A stretch of DNA of 64,000 bases from Atriophallophorus winterbourni. Taxonomy: Eukaryota; Platyhelminthes; Trematoda; Plagiorchiida; Microphallidae. Location of the stretch: positions 1-64,000 of the forward strand of contig JACCGJ010012629.1 of NCBI GenBank assembly GCA_013407085.1, read 5' to 3'. The notes beneath the pieces are model-generated. The model did not search any database. It saw only the letters and a list, made by a program, of their open reading frames with translations, and was not told the DNA's origin. The position numbers and the translations under genes are program-made. This document shows positions 10,265 through 22,125 of this stretch, piece after piece. The number at the start of each line of letters is the position of its first letter. Position 1 is the stretch's first letter.

Positions 10265-11559
10265 TTATTAAATCGTATGTGTGCCTGAACAGATATCATG
10301 TCTGATTATTGATCTCAAATCACACCATATAAAAGTACCATTTCTTCTGTATTATCTACCATTAGTTCTGATTGTTCATTACCAATATTCGCTCACACAT
10401 TCTTCCTTAATACTAAAACGTATGAGTAATACTTGAGTCAGTTTATTGCTGTGCAGTCAGGTAGTTCAGAATTGGACTCAGCCACATAAGAGTTGTCCCA
10501 TTACTGCACTACCAGTGTTGATCGCTAATGATTTATATGAAATTTGCTAGAGAAGAATATAGATGCCAAAAGATCAATAAGATAATAAATTTCGGCAGTG
10601 ATCAAATGAGATGGCTACTAGAATCTTCTTTCATTTCAGGTTTGGGAATCGGTGTCACAGCGGCTAACCCACCAATCCAGGTTCAATTTCCGCCGCGATT
10701 GTGCATTTTGGGAAAAGTGTTTACCCTATTTCCCTACCACACTACGATGTGAAATGGATACCGAGAACAGCAACTCTCACATCCTTGCACTTTGCCCGTG
10801 GGTGAAATCATAACATCAGAACGGCTTCATGCTGAGGAACTCGGAAATAAACACCAACCCTATTGGCCTCAATGGCCTAATAAGGAATGAAAAGATTCCA
10901 TATATAATTTCACTCGCGAATCTCCATGTCTCCTAATTTCCTTGAAATCCCTTTCAGTTTCAAACCACTATTCACACACCCACTGGTGAACATGAACTTG
11001 GCTACTAGCCACTGAGGACAATCTACTGCGAAAATTATTTATTCTTCGCTTCGGGAAAGTTTCCATCCCATGAAGTTGATGACAACCACCGGTTTCTTGC
11101 TATTCTACGGAGAACTTGGATGTGGCAAAGGCTATATTTGTTTACACGAATTTTCAGCGAATTAAATTAGTTTAATCGAGCAAATTTCATTGAAAGAATA
11201 ACGAAAAAGTCATACATGTGATTTTTGTATGGAAATATTTTAATTTCTAGTCTGGTTTTCAAATACGGAGCAGCTCTGGTTCGGCTGTTGGTAACATTTC
11301 AATTCAGTGTCTGTTAAAGTATCGATCCAGCGTTAAATTTTACACTCTAGGTTATATTTGTAAATATTATCACTGGTGTATGTGTGACAGTTCAGGGAAT
11401 GAGAGCAGTCTGCGAGCAATTCAGTTCCACAAAGTCGACTGGACTGTTCAATCTGCATGTACATTGTACTCAGCTAATTGTACGTAATTAATTTTATTTG
11501 ACATGTTACTCCGGAATAGATGTTCCATTTTAGTTCACATTCAGTTACGGAACAAGTGT
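10265..11559. other. no gene recognised
   Basis: No coding or RNA feature supported. A short frame at 10528-10752 has no domain. A block near 11075-11100 with accggtttcttgc resembles the ribozyme flank but lacks the core. Confidence 0.3.
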
Positions 11560-11960
11560 CGTTATTTGCCCATTCTCACCGTTTATGTGCACATAACGGT
11601 TTTACCGACGGCGGAACCCGCCACCAATGGGGCAAGTTAGCGCGTTAGCTTGGTCAGCATGCGCGCACCGATGTGCGAGTGTCAATGTTTACCATGACTC
11701 ATCCGGCGCGAACAGCGCACGTGATGCATGCGCAAATAGATCTTCCGGCCCCTGGTTCACCCGTTTGATGCGTTCAAAATACCACTGTGTGTGATTCGTC
11801 ATAGGTCCGTTACCGTGGATTGACAATTGCTTGTCTATAAATCAGGTCAATTATTCAGCCATTCGCGAGATGGGAGAACCTGGGTCGTGCCGCCGGTTTT
11901 GAGCGAACGCTTCTTGTGATCGCGGTCATGTCCCACAATTCGGACAATCGTTGAATGTGT
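11560..11960. other. CpG-rich, GC-rich stretch
   Basis: About 400 bases clearly richer in G+C and in CpG than the neighbourhood (gacggcggaacccgcc, gttagcgcgttagc, atgcgcgcaccg, catccggcgcg, gatcgcggtcatg), with a TATAAA-like box (tctataaat, 11834). It encodes no protein that I recognise. It could be the promoter of an unannotated gene, or the terminal region of an old element that resists decay. Confidence 0.4.
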
Positions 11961-12308
11961 CGGAAGCTCCAATCATGGGAATCGTGTTATTTCGGAAAAA
12001 GAGGCTCTTAGGCTCCGTTTTTTTAATTTACAAATATCGACGACAAAACAATACACTCACTGAGTAGCGCGGCGAAGGAATTTTCTTTTGAAACATATTT
12101 AACCTTTATTTGACAGAGATTGAAAAACGCGTTTACAATAAAATATAAATTAGCTTCAATGTCATTGAGTGGGCTACTATAAAAGGCATTTTATTACCAA
12201 TAATCTTGAATTCTTTCATAAAGTGAGAGTTTTGGTCATCAGTGTCATCAACGTGAGGGGTGTGATTTTACTTTGGTAATGAGTTCGTCATTCACAGTGC
12301 TCAGAAAC

Positions 12309-13012
12309 TTACAAAATGTGACAGCTTTCTGGCATATATATATATATATATCTTTGAACTTTAAGAACGCTTCGAACGCTTCGTGCTTTCTTCGGACCGT
12401 AAGTGGAAAGTACGACTCGACATATGCAACTTTTTATCGAGTTCCAGTTTTCTGAAGCAGAGTAGGGTGTAGTTGTTTTGTTGAACTCGGTTGTGAAGGC
12501 TTTTGCAAATCGCACAGCTAGATTAGCTTCGAACATGCAAGTGACGTCTATCCTTGGCTTAGCATACAATTTGGCGCGGTGAAATCTAGTCTAGGGAAAT
12601 ATCAGTTTGCACAAACCAGTGAATTGTTAGTGTCGCATTCTGCGCCTTGATATGATCTGGTGAGGAGTACGCTTCCTACATCCGTGCGCCTAACTAGAAT
12701 AAGATCAAGCTTCTGCCAATACTTAGAGTGAGGATGTTTCCAAGAGACTTTATGCTGTGGTTTTGTTCGAAAGAAAGTGTTACTGACACAAAGACTGAAC
12801 TGTGTGCACATTTCTAAAAGGCGCTTTCCATTTTCATTGGTTCTACATACTTCGAACTTTCAGAGACAGTTTTGCCGAGACTCGTAATCTGCATCAACTA
12901 TAGCATTGAAATCACCCAATGACACTACACAGTTTTTAGTGGCACGTTGTTGAGGACTGTTGTGAGGTTTTGATAAAAAGCGTATTTTCAGCCGGTGTTG
13001 CAGTGAGCGTCG
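12309..13012 (-). pseudogene. LINE endonuclease and linker, inverted (family B)
   Basis: Minus strand, 5' to 3': APTLTATPAEN (endonuclease), a degenerate GDFNA-like stretch, TQFSLCVSNTFFRTKPQHKV then WKHPHSKYWQKLDLILVRRT (C-terminal part of an APE endonuclease; compare 59655-59861 and following), then an EN-RT linker (AVRFAKAFTTEFN, later ASENWNSIKSCICR). The RT that should follow on the same strand instead begins on the plus strand at 13017. The order and orientation are those of a 5'-inverted LINE insertion. Several frameshifts are present, so no active protein. Confidence 0.7.
12333..12352. repeat. (TA)n microsatellite
   Basis: A run of about ten TA units inside the inverted LINE linker. 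Confidence 0.8.
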
Positions 13013-13016
13013 GTGC

Positions 13017-14434
13017 ATGAACGTAGAGCACTTCTCCTCTCTCTACTCTAGGGACCGTACGGTTTTACGGCATGCACTTGAAAATATTGAGCGGTTGCTA
13101 ACCATTGAACATCTAGATACTCTCCCTACTCTTGATGAGATCAATGGGGCATTCGACCGTTTAGCGAATGGAAAGACCCCTGGTGACGACGGAATTCCAC
13201 CTGAGCTCATCAAATGCTGTAGAACAGCAGTATTACAGTATCCTCACCATTTGCTTCTACAGTTCTGTCAGAAGGAATGGGCCTCACAAGAGATGCGAGA
13301 CACGAAGATCATCACGCTATTTAAGAATAAGGGTGCTAGATGCGACTGCAACTATTACAGATGAATCTCCCTTCTGAATATTGTAGTCCAATTGTTCGCC
13401 AAAGCCTCCCAGATCCGGCTACAAGTTTTAGCTGATAGAGTTCACTCGGAAGCTCCATGTGGCTTCCGCAGAGGAAGATCACCCGTTGACATGATCTTCC
13501 TGAGACAATTTCAGGAAAAGTGTCGGGAACAGCGTATGCCATTATACGCTGTTTTTATTGATTTAACGAAGGCATTCGATTACGTTAGCAGGGAGAGTCT
13601 TCAAAATGCTAGATCTCATAGGCTGCCCACCAAGACTGCTTAAACTCGTTATTTCGTTCCATCTGGTATAAAAGGCTCAGTCATTTTAACGGTTGCATTC
13701 AGAAGCCTTTGAATTTCACCGAGGCGTCAAACAAGGGGGTGATCTTGCTCCTACGCTTTACGGCATATTCTTTGCTTTGCTTCTGGAGCAGGCTTTTAGG
13801 ATGAGAACAGAAGGTATCTACCTACTCACGCGAAGTGATCTCAAGCTTTTCAACCTGAACCGGTTAAGATCACAAACCAAGACACGGGATGTGCTAATTC
13901 GTGGCCTGCTGTTTGATGACGATGCAGCCATTATTGCTCACTACCAAGAAGACCTTCCCATCTCTAATGGACTGTTTTTCGTCGGCGTGTAAAGAATTGG
14001 GCTAACAATCAGCATGAGTAAGATGAAAGTCCTTGGTCAAGGGATTGTATCGCCTCCAATCATCACTTTTGGAAACTGTCAGCTTGAACCAGTACATCAT
14101 TTCACATATCTTGGTTCAACAATTGCGGATAACCTCTCACTAGGCATCGTAGATTGATAAGCGGATTGGCAAATCAGCTATCATTTTTTCCCGATTGAAC
14201 TCTCGTGTTTGGGGTAACCGCAAGTTGACTGTAAAGACAAAGATGATGGTATACAGTGCGTGCGTACTAAATGCTTCACTTTACGGCAGTGAAACCTGGA
14301 CCGCTCACCATCTAAGAAGCATCAGTCGTATCTTGAACATATCGTGGATGGGCAAAGTGACTAATGCTGAATTGCTTTCAAAAGCTGGTATAAAAAGCAC
14401 GTTCACCCTAATACGACACCGCCGCCTGCGATAA
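13017..14434 (+). pseudogene. LINE reverse transcriptase (family B), broken
   Basis: Successive plus-strand frames cover the RT in order: LDEINGAFDRLANGKTPGDD (13120 on), CDCNYYR.ISLLNIVVQLFA with an internal stop (13360), CGFRRGRSPVDMIFLRQF (13460), VFIDLTKAFDYVSRES (first catalytic Asp, 13550), FHRGVKQGGDLAPTLYGI (13710), LLFDDDAAIIA in place of the YADD box (13900), then GLTISMSKMKVLGQGI and the C-terminal KTKMMVYSACVLNASLYGSE followed by WTAHHLRSISRILNISWMGK (14240-14350). At least three frameshifts or stops. Family B also includes the fragments at 2.0, 12.3 and 27.8 kb and the spacer copy near 59.8 kb. Confidence 0.8.
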
Positions 14435-14764
14435 CTGATTCACGTCTACAGAATGGAAAAGAGAAAAACTTGGGTAGTTTGATAATATTTGGATACCGCA
14501 TGTCGGCCACTTTCACTGTAATTGAAAATGCATACTCCATACACCACTAAAGAGTCTTAGAAGTCACAGTCTGAATAGCTGAGAATTAATAGTTTGTCAG
14601 GTGATGGGTATAATAAGTTGACATCGATACAAAACTTGAGATACAAAACTACATTGTCACTCTCACTCGACATCCGGTTTGTCGACTTCTCAAATACGTT
14701 GATCAAATTCTATAACCTGCTTAATTTGGAGATTACAGTAAACAAAATGTAAATTCATATCTAA

Positions 14765-14937
14765 TATAATCTGGTGCTCACATCCCAATCCACTACCTAC
14801 CACTACCGGTTTCTGGTTGTTTGCCGTCATCAGGGGGAGACAGTAAGATCAGGTTTATTGAGTTTTGAAACAGTGGTAAAGTTGTAAACAAAGTTATACT
14901 AGTATGCCATTGTTGTATAGGGTTCCAATAAAGGATG
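14765..14937 (-). repeat. ribozyme-bearing repeat unit (family HB)
   Basis: Minus-strand order: aaccctatacaacaatggca, tactagtataactttgttta, ccactgtttcaaaactcaat, gatcttactgtctcccc, a hammerhead-like core (about 14800-14842), agtggtaggtagtgg and gggatgtgagcacc. The same blocks in the same order occur at 34.1 kb (minus) and 40.15 kb (plus). Confidence 0.55.
14800..14842 (-). ncRNA. hammerhead ribozyme, HB type, divergent
   Basis: Core CUGAUGA (14833-14827), a stem II segment CGGC-loop-ACCA (14826-14814), GAAA (14813-14810) and palindromic ACCGGU stem III with A at the cleavage position. Stem II pairs are weaker than in HA (G-G-C with A-C-C plus a C-A closing mismatch) and stem I (CUCCCC with GUGGUA) has mismatches, so activity is doubtful. 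Confidence 0.45.
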
Positions 14938-14939
14938 TC

Positions 14940-15175
14940 AGCAGCACAATATATTGGCATTTTATAAGTGCCTCGATCGCTAATGTATTTTAAAATAGTG
15001 GTTTTTTGTAAGAACCCTGTGCAACAGTGGTATTCAAGTATAACTTTATTTACCACTTATCCACTCTTTCAAGTCTCACAGAACCTAATCTCGCTGAATA
15101 AACCTGTTTACGGCAAACAGACAGAAACCCGTAGTAGTGTGTAAGTGCGGGGTGTGTGAGCAACACATTACTTTG
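14940..15175 (+). repeat. HB unit in opposite orientation
   Basis: Plus-strand copy of the same unit: cacaatatattggcatttta, gtaagaaccctgtgcaacag, tggtattcaagtataacttt, a ribozyme remnant without the CUGAUGA core (acggcaaacagacagaaacc, about 15100-15150) and gtaagtgcggggtgtgtgag. With the minus-strand unit before it, this forms a head-to-head inverted pair. Confidence 0.55.
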
Positions 15176-15420
15176 GGTCAACCACTATTTGCTTATATAC
15201 TCAGGACTTTGGTCAAAGTTCTTAGTTTCTGTAAACTAGGAGAGGAATTTCGAATATAACTGTTTTGACCACCGCCTACTTTTTCTATTGCGCATGGCGT
15301 AACAAGGTTCTCGTATCCAAATAACTTTGTTCTGCAGACATGTGAAAAATTGTATTATTTAGCTTTTTTATCTAGAATAAAAGTGATTTCAAGTAAAATA
15401 CGATCACTATAAGATGAAAC

Positions 15421-17264
15421 ATACTCACTCACTCACTCCTCTCCGTGCCGGGTGGCACATGAGGCGAAGACAACTTCACGCCTGTGGTTCCGGTCTGCCG
15501 CTGCTTCCGTTGCCGTCTGCACCGTGAATCCTTGTGCATGTAGTTCGCGTTCCAACGTTCTGCGCCAAGTTTTCTCGGGCCGTCCCCTTTTTCGTTTACC
15601 TTGCGGAAGCCAGTGAATGGCTACCTTCGTATGCGAACTGGGATCCATCCTGCAGACATGACCGAACCATCTCCACCGTCGTCTTTTTACTACGGTAGAT
15701 ACCACCTCCAGACCAGTTTTTCTCAGGAGCTCTTCATTCGAAATGGTGTGTGGCCAAAAAATTCGAAGAATCCTTCTCAAGCACTTAGTTTGAAACACGT
15801 TCATTCTGCGCTCAATGGCAGCGGTCGTCTTCCAGCATTCCGATGCATACAGCAACACACTCAGAACGTTGCTCTTGAAGAGTCTGATCTTTGTGTTAAT
15901 GCTGAGAGCGGAGGATTTCCAAATGGAATTCAGCATGCAGAATGCTTGGTTCGCCTTCCTGATCCTTCTCCTGACCTCATATTCGCAGTCACCATTTACA
16001 GTCAGTTTGCTCCCAAGTTAGACTGTATCTGTAACCTCACTGAGCGGTTGACCGTCCACGAACACTGGTGGTTGCTCCGGAACATTCTTCCGCATTACCT
16101 CCGATTTGCCAGCGTTAATTTCTAAACCCACCGTCTTGCCAAATTCGGATAGTCGATCGCTCTTGCTCTGGATGTCACTGATCTTGCACGCCAAGAGGGC
16201 AACATCATCCGCATAGTCCAGGTCTTCTAGCGGTCCCGCTGGGGTCCATGGAATGCCTGCTGCCCTGCCATCGGTCACCTGTCTCATAATCCAGTCTATT
16301 GTTAGGGAGAAGAGTATCGGTGAGAGGATACATCCTTGCCTCACTCCCGTACGAACCTCAAACTTCTCAGTGAGCATTCCATTGTGAGCAACTTAGCATT
16401 CAAAATTCTTATAAAAGTTTTTTATGAGATTTACTATCTTTGATGGTATACCATAATGGCGGAGGATTTTCCATAACACTGGTCGGTGAACGCTATTGTA
16501 AGCCTTCTGGAAGTCGATGTAGGCCACACATAGCTCCGCATTCCATTCATGTGTCTGCTCCAGGATCTGACGGAGGATAAAGATTTGGTCAATGCAAGAT
16601 TTTCCTTTCCTGAACCCGGCTTGCTCTTGTCGTAAAATGGATTCAACTGCATTGGAGATACGTCGGAGAATGATGCGGCAGGATACTTTGCTCGTGACAG
16701 ATAGAAGCGTAATACCTCGCCAATTGGTGCAGTAGCTCAAGTCACCTTTCTTCGGAAGTTTGATTATGGTACCCGAACGCCAGGCGTCCGATATCTGCTC
16801 AGTATCCCAGATGTTCTGGAATAGGTCTCGCAAAACTCTCGGCGTCTCTTCGGTTTCCGCCTTGAGCAGTTCGGCATACACTCCATCGTCACCTGGTGCC
16901 TTCCCATTTTCAACCTCTGGATAGCAAATTGCACCTCTTGGATGCTGATGGGGTCTGTGTTGACGTCGAGGTCTGTAGCTGTCTCAGGTATATCGACGTT
17001 GGTTTGAGGCGGTTGGCGGTTTAGAATGAACTCGAAATGTTCTCGCCATCTGGCTAACTCTTCTTTCGCATCAGTTATTATATCTCCACCCTGGGTCCTC
17101 ACTTGTTGATTGATTGCCTGACTACGATTGCAGAGCTTTCGATTAATCTGATATAACGTTCTCAAATAATTCATTCGGCACGCCTCTTCTGCTTGTTGTG
17201 TCAGGTATTCCACATACCGTCTCTTGTCCTTCCTCGCTGATTTTTTAACCTCTTTATCTTTCAT
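15421..17264 (-). pseudogene. RTE-like LINE, 3' half with RT
   Basis: Minus-strand frames follow one another: EN-RT linker (17264-16764, RYVEYLTQQAEEACRMNYLR then TLYQINRKLCNRSQ), RT fingers and palm (16881-16393: WRSGTIIKLPKKGDLSYCTN, NWRGITLLSVTSKV, EQAGFRKGKSCIDQIF, VAYIDFQKAYNSVHRP), RT continuation (16377-16018: GVRQGCILSPILFSL, LDYADDVALLA) and the C-terminal part (15936-15433: LYASECWKTTAAIERRMNVF, WRWFGHVCRMD, GKRKRGRPEKTWRRTLERE, ending in CATRHGEE). The 3' end is a short gagt repeat tail at 15424-15437. Stops or frameshifts lie near 15940-16015, 16380 and 16770-16880. The catalytic YADD is intact. The endonuclease half is absent. The best-preserved LINE coding region in the window apart from its breaks; clade given as RTE-like from the RT and tail. 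Confidence 0.8.
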
Positions 17265-17299
17265 TCTATACTCTTCAGTGATTGCATTCCTTTCAATAG

Positions 17300-20045
17300 A
17301 CGGTTTGTTGCGTTAATCTTCTGTGAAAGCAATCCAGTATAACACGATTTTGTCGGTAGTGAATGTTTAAACAAGCAATATTTCTGGACATTCGATGTAG
17401 ATTAGCAATACCGAAATTACATCGATCAACGAAGCACTCCTAATCGTAATTTAAAGTTATATAAGTTCGTAACTGTACGGTATGTTATATTCAAAGCAAA
17501 CCGGTAAAATATTCTCCGGAGTGATGTTGAAGTATGTATGCAATAGTTAATGTGTCATAAGAACTCGTGTATCTTGATAATCTATCCTAGCTTTACCGGG
17601 GACCCATCATTAGTAAAGCAACTTATAGTTCCCATCTCTATCGAAAAACTGCTTCTCGGTTGAATGGTTTTCTTTTTTGCTATAAGGTAAAATCAGTGAA
17701 AGACAGTCATTTATAAGGCCGATGCGTTTGTTTCTACGCTTTCGCGCTACCTAAATTTTGCGCGAGGGCGCACGTGCCTGAATTTAATTTGACCGCGCGC
17801 TCAAGTTCATATCGATCCTTATTTTTAAATCCACCAGTGGTATGCTTAAAGCGTGACCCAGACAAGGTTACACGATGATCACGCCGTGTGCGGTTGGATA
17901 GACTATTGTGAATCGGGCCATTAGCTGTCAAAAATCGAACAGCAGCTAATCTGTGTCGATTCGCTAGGTAGATAATCATTCAGCTATGAGGACGAATGGC
18001 TCTCGTTACTCAAGGAGGCGAATTCCTGAGTAGCGATTGTGAAACGCCGTGTTTAGTCATTTCATTTAAAGATTTGCAGAAAAATGCTATAGGCAGTCGT
18101 AATTTAGTATAATTTTTTCCATTTCAGTGTGCGATATGCTAAAGGTTCATCCCAATATATTTGTATTCCTTTAAATTTATATCCATGAACATATGAGGCC
18201 TAAAGTAGGAAGAGGCAATTAAATCCTTCAGTTTGAAAGAATGATTGAATCATGTAGTGCAAGTTTTTGCTGGGCCTTCGTTTTGTTGCAATTAAACAGT
18301 CACAAAATCAGAATTATATATTGCGACCAGCTCAGTTTATCTTGCAAACCACATTTACATTCATTTACATTGTAAAAAATCTGAATCCTTTTTCAAGCAA
18401 TAAGTTTCGTATCCATACTTAACGTCATTATTAGGTTTTATTTCTTATAATTAAACTCAATCATTGACTGACAATCCTTCTAGAATTTAAATTAACCGTC
18501 GCTTTGAATGTATACGGAATTTTAAATATATTAGAGTATTCCGTTTCAATTTATTACTGGTGGTTAGTGATTTTCATGGATTGCTCATTTTGCTGATTTG
18601 CTTAAGCTGATCGCCAGGGTCTAGCGGATCTGGGACGAACACGGTACTAAGCGTGCGGTGAATTAAATTTCGGGCTAGTATACGTATGAACGCTGCCATA
18701 GTCAAGTCAGCGAGAACTGGTGATATTCTACTACAACTAAAAGCGGCTTCGAACCCCACAGAACGATGATATCTTGAAGATTACGAATGTCCCTAAATAT
18801 ACGTTGTTAGCACCTGGTTTTCGAAAGCAATGGCAATTCCTAAAGCAGTAAGAAAAGCTATATTCGGTACACCATAGAATTCACGAACAAATGATGCCAC
18901 GCAATTGAAACTAGGATGAGGAACACGGGATTTATTGTTGAATATTTATTTATATACAAATCGGGAGTAGGAAAAAAGTAAATTTCAAAGTTATTTGTGC
19001 AAGTGTAACAGCAGCAAGTGGAAAGCTAGGCTGATAGAGAATTCTCAATACTTCGCGATACGTTGTGAGGAACCGTGTAAACAAAAGAATAGGCATCTTC
19101 GTGTTCGTTCGATGGCACGTGTCAATTAAAGTCGGTGTAAACTTTATATATGGGTGTTGAGGAAACTTCGAGTTAAAAACATGTTCTTGAATGTAAAAGG
19201 GCAATTTTGTCCGAACGCGGGAGTTCTCTCCTACGCTACGATTGCAGCAGCATGGATTGCTAATTTTAGTCCATAAAATATTATACCATCAATCCATATC
19301 ACGACATGGTTGACCGGGTGGTAATGCATTCGTTTACTATGCGGTTCATTATTGGAGAAAATGTGCTCAGTCCTAACTCTCAATCATTCCGGATGGAATC
19401 TAAGGTTCGATGATTCAATCTTGTATCACTCTATCCATCGAAATCTATTAATTTTATCATATACAATACTAGAAAATCACCGAATCATAATTTTCGCTCA
19501 TTGAGAAAGCGATCCACTGCTTGGAAAATGCAATCTATTATAGTATAGTATTCCACGATTGTATGGCGTTGGGCGTATAGTTTTCGCCAAGCTTGTGTAG
19601 TTGTTGTTGGACGTTTCGTCATCAAGCTAGATAACATCGTCAGCAAAACTTCTTTCGAAGTGACTTATAATTGGTATTCATTGGTTTTTATAGGGCCCGT
19701 TTGTCCGTTCGCCATCACTCTCGGTGGTTAGTCGAATTCATATTTCACATTCTTGAGCCATTCGGTTTTCATTTTCATCCTAATTACAAGTCACGTCGAA
19801 AGTTTTGCCTACGACGTCATCCTGCTTGATGAAGAAAAGTTCTACAACGACCATGCAACCTCGGTAAACACCATGCGAACAGCATCCACATCCTGATCTC
19901 CGTATATTCTTCTCAATTTCTGAACGGTTATACATTTTATTAGTTTTATATTTTGATTTAGCGATTGATTAAAGAAAAATCCATTCTCCAAGCTAAAATA
20001 GTTTGCTAATAAAGATAAACTGTTCATAACTCGAGGACACGGTAA
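17300..20045. other. no gene recognised
   Basis: No domain, RNA gene or repeat match. A frame at 17734-17979 (minus) of 81 codons lies in a locally GC-richer block but has no recognisable family; frames at 18574-18759 and 18950-19204 (minus) are likewise unassigned. Confidence 0.3.
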
Positions 20046-20049
20046 CGAT

Positions 20050-20890
20050 CAGTTTTGCAGACTCTGATGAGGATTGCCTAGTTTCACAAGCAGACTTTAA
20101 TATGCTCTACCATTGGCCAATTCAAAACAAGCTGCCCTTCAACTTCCGCAGGTGCAAAATGTTGAAAAATGGGAAACCCTCCCCGTTCTCATACGTACTT
20201 GGCAGTCAAACGCTGGAATCGACTATATCGCAGACAGATCTCGGTATCTGGGTGTGCGCAAATGTGAAAAACAGCCTGCAGTGCGAGGCCGTCTTTAAGC
20301 TTGAATGCAGCGTAATCGGCTTACTCAGACAGGTTTTCGGACGTTTCCCACCGCACTCATTGTCAGAGGTACTTAATACATACATATAGTTGTGGACTAC
20401 ATCGTGCAAGCTTGGACACCATGAATGGAAAAAGATATCTCGCTTCTCGAAAGAATGGTTACTGGATGACATAATTTACTCTTTGATCAGCGACTGACTA
20501 GACTTGAATTGTGTACCCTCCAGCGCAGACGCTTCCGAGCTGACCCAATCCTGACATACCGAATAATCCATACGTCTTCCCACCCAATTCGACAGCTCTT
20601 TACAATTGGTTTCAATCTCCCGGCACTCAGTCATAATCTGACCATTCATATCCCACATTCCCGATTAAACTGTCGCGGTAACTTTTACGCAGTCCGTGTA
20701 TGCTTTTGTGGAACAGCTTACCGCCAGAAATTATTTCCTTATCACACGAAATGATCTTCAAGCAAACGTCACAAGTGAATGCTGGACAGCGTCGATATTA
20801 ACAGTTGATCCAGCACATCTCTCATCCTATTTGTCATTCAGAGATGGTATTAGCAATTCTAAGGACGGAATCGGCTGAATTTGAAACAAT
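20050..20890 (+). pseudogene. CR1-like LINE RT fragment (family A)
   Basis: Plus-strand order of conserved segments: LPFNFRRCKMLKNGK (20125), QTDLGIWVCANVKNSLQCEA (20240), VIGLLRQVFGRFPPHSLSEV (20310), a tract equivalent to LDYxxQAWxPWxxKDI near 20390-20440, RRRFRADPILTYRI, HSRLNCRGNFYAVRVC (20660) and LLWNSLPPEI-like residues near 20710. Frameshifts separate nearly every block. A sister copy follows at 21150. Confidence 0.7.
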
Positions 20891-21149
20891 AGCAGTGCAT
20901 TTGGGAGGCGAATACGTCATATTAATGTGCTCAGAAAATATCAGTTAAAATCACATGCGTTGCATCGTCAGTTGGTCAGAAAGATCAAGACTTGTCACGC
21001 ACGGAGTGGCGGATAATGATTGCCAAAAGGACAAAAAATGATAAATTGGTAAAATTAGTCAACTTAAACAAATTCATTAATGAATCAGCCACGTGCAAAA
21101 TAAATTAAAGGCATGCTTGTACTTATATTTGCGGTACAATGAAAATCAC

Positions 21150-21935
21150 CAGAAGTAGCTCGGCGACAATAACCTGGAGTACACTGAAAAAGAAAAGGAC
21201 CTAGGTGTCTGGATTTGCGGCAGTTTGGAAAATGGTCTACAATGCGAAACCGTTTACAAATGCGCGTCTCGGCTGCTCGGCATGCTACGGCGGATATTTG
21301 GACGTTTTTCCCCGGGGTGTTTTCCTCTCATGATGAATACATATATACACCCGGTTCTAGATTATGCCGCACAAGCCTGGACACCATGGCTCCAAAAAGA
21401 CATCTTACTCCTGGATCGCATATACCGGAGAGCTTCTAAGCTTGTCATTGGTCTCGAAAATATGTCATTCGCCAGGCGACTCAGACAACTGGAAATGAGG
21501 ACACTTGCACAAAGGAGAATGCGAGGTGATCTCATCCTCGCATACAAAATACTAACTACTGTTTCCCACCCCCTGGATATATTATTCCACCTTCGAACTT
21601 CCAGCAACAGCCGTGGCCATGGTTGCAAGTTGAAATACCACATTCCAAACGGAACTGCCGCAGGTATTTTTATTCCGTACGTGTGTGCTTTGCTTGGAAT
21701 TCCCTACCTTCCGATTTGGTAAGCTCAAACAGCTTATCTATATTCAAATCAAAACTTGACGATTATATGAGAGCTAATCCGAATTTTTCCCCAAACTATT
21801 AATAAGCTATCATTGTCCCATTGATTTTGATTTTATTTATACTTATATATATATACATTTGTACCTATATTTCCACCCTGTGGTTATTGTAAAGTTAATT
21901 GCGTTTTCAACCATAAATCTTGAATCTTTGAATCT
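21150..21935 (+). pseudogene. CR1-like LINE 3' end (family A)
   Basis: A frame from 21225 to 21722 encodes the C-terminal region of RT: LLGMLRRIFGRFSPGCFPLM, YIHPVLDYAAQAWTPWLQKD, LLLDRIYRRASKLVIGLENM, RRMRGDLILAYKILTTVSHP. The RT core is missing upstream. The 3' untranslated part ends in tgaatctttgaatctgaatt, a short repeat tail. It lies head-to-tail with the preceding copy, so two insertions of the same family are adjacent. Confidence 0.75.
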
Positions 21936-21942
21936 GAATTTG

Positions 21943-21998
21943 AATATATTGTTGTGCTCACATCCCCATCCCTTGTGATGTGAGCACAACAATATATT
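21943..21998. repeat. perfect 22-bp hairpin
   Basis: aatatattgttgtgctcaca plus tc, a 12-base loop, then the exact reverse complement ending in cacaacaatatatt. It is an inverted junction of the HB ribozyme unit (the motif gatgtgagcac is its end block), inserted directly at the tail of the LINE. Confidence 0.85.
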
Positions 21999-22125
21999 GG
22001 TCTTTTATAATCGCCTCGACCACTTGGCCAGGAATCACTTTGTGATTCTCTATTTGAACATCGTGGTTATTTGTAAGAACCCTATATAACAGTGGCATAC
22101 AATCATAGCTTTGTTTGCTAGAAAA
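21977..22125 (+). repeat. HB unit without ribozyme
   Basis: gatgtgagcacaacaatata, ttggtcttttataatcgcct, cgaccacttggccaggaatc, then gtaagaaccctatataacag and tggcatacaatcatagcttt, matching the 5' part of the HB unit at 40.2 and 14.95 kb. It stops before the ribozyme block. Confidence 0.55.

Noticed and set aside
10790..10930. Similarity to 44340-44470 (cctaataaggaatgaaaa against cctgataaggaataataa)
   Set aside because: Only one short run is shared; not enough to call a repeat family by eye.
11080..11105. accggtttcttgc near 11.09 kb as a ribozyme copy
   Set aside because: Only the stem III palindrome and GAAA match; the CUGANGA core and stem II are absent.
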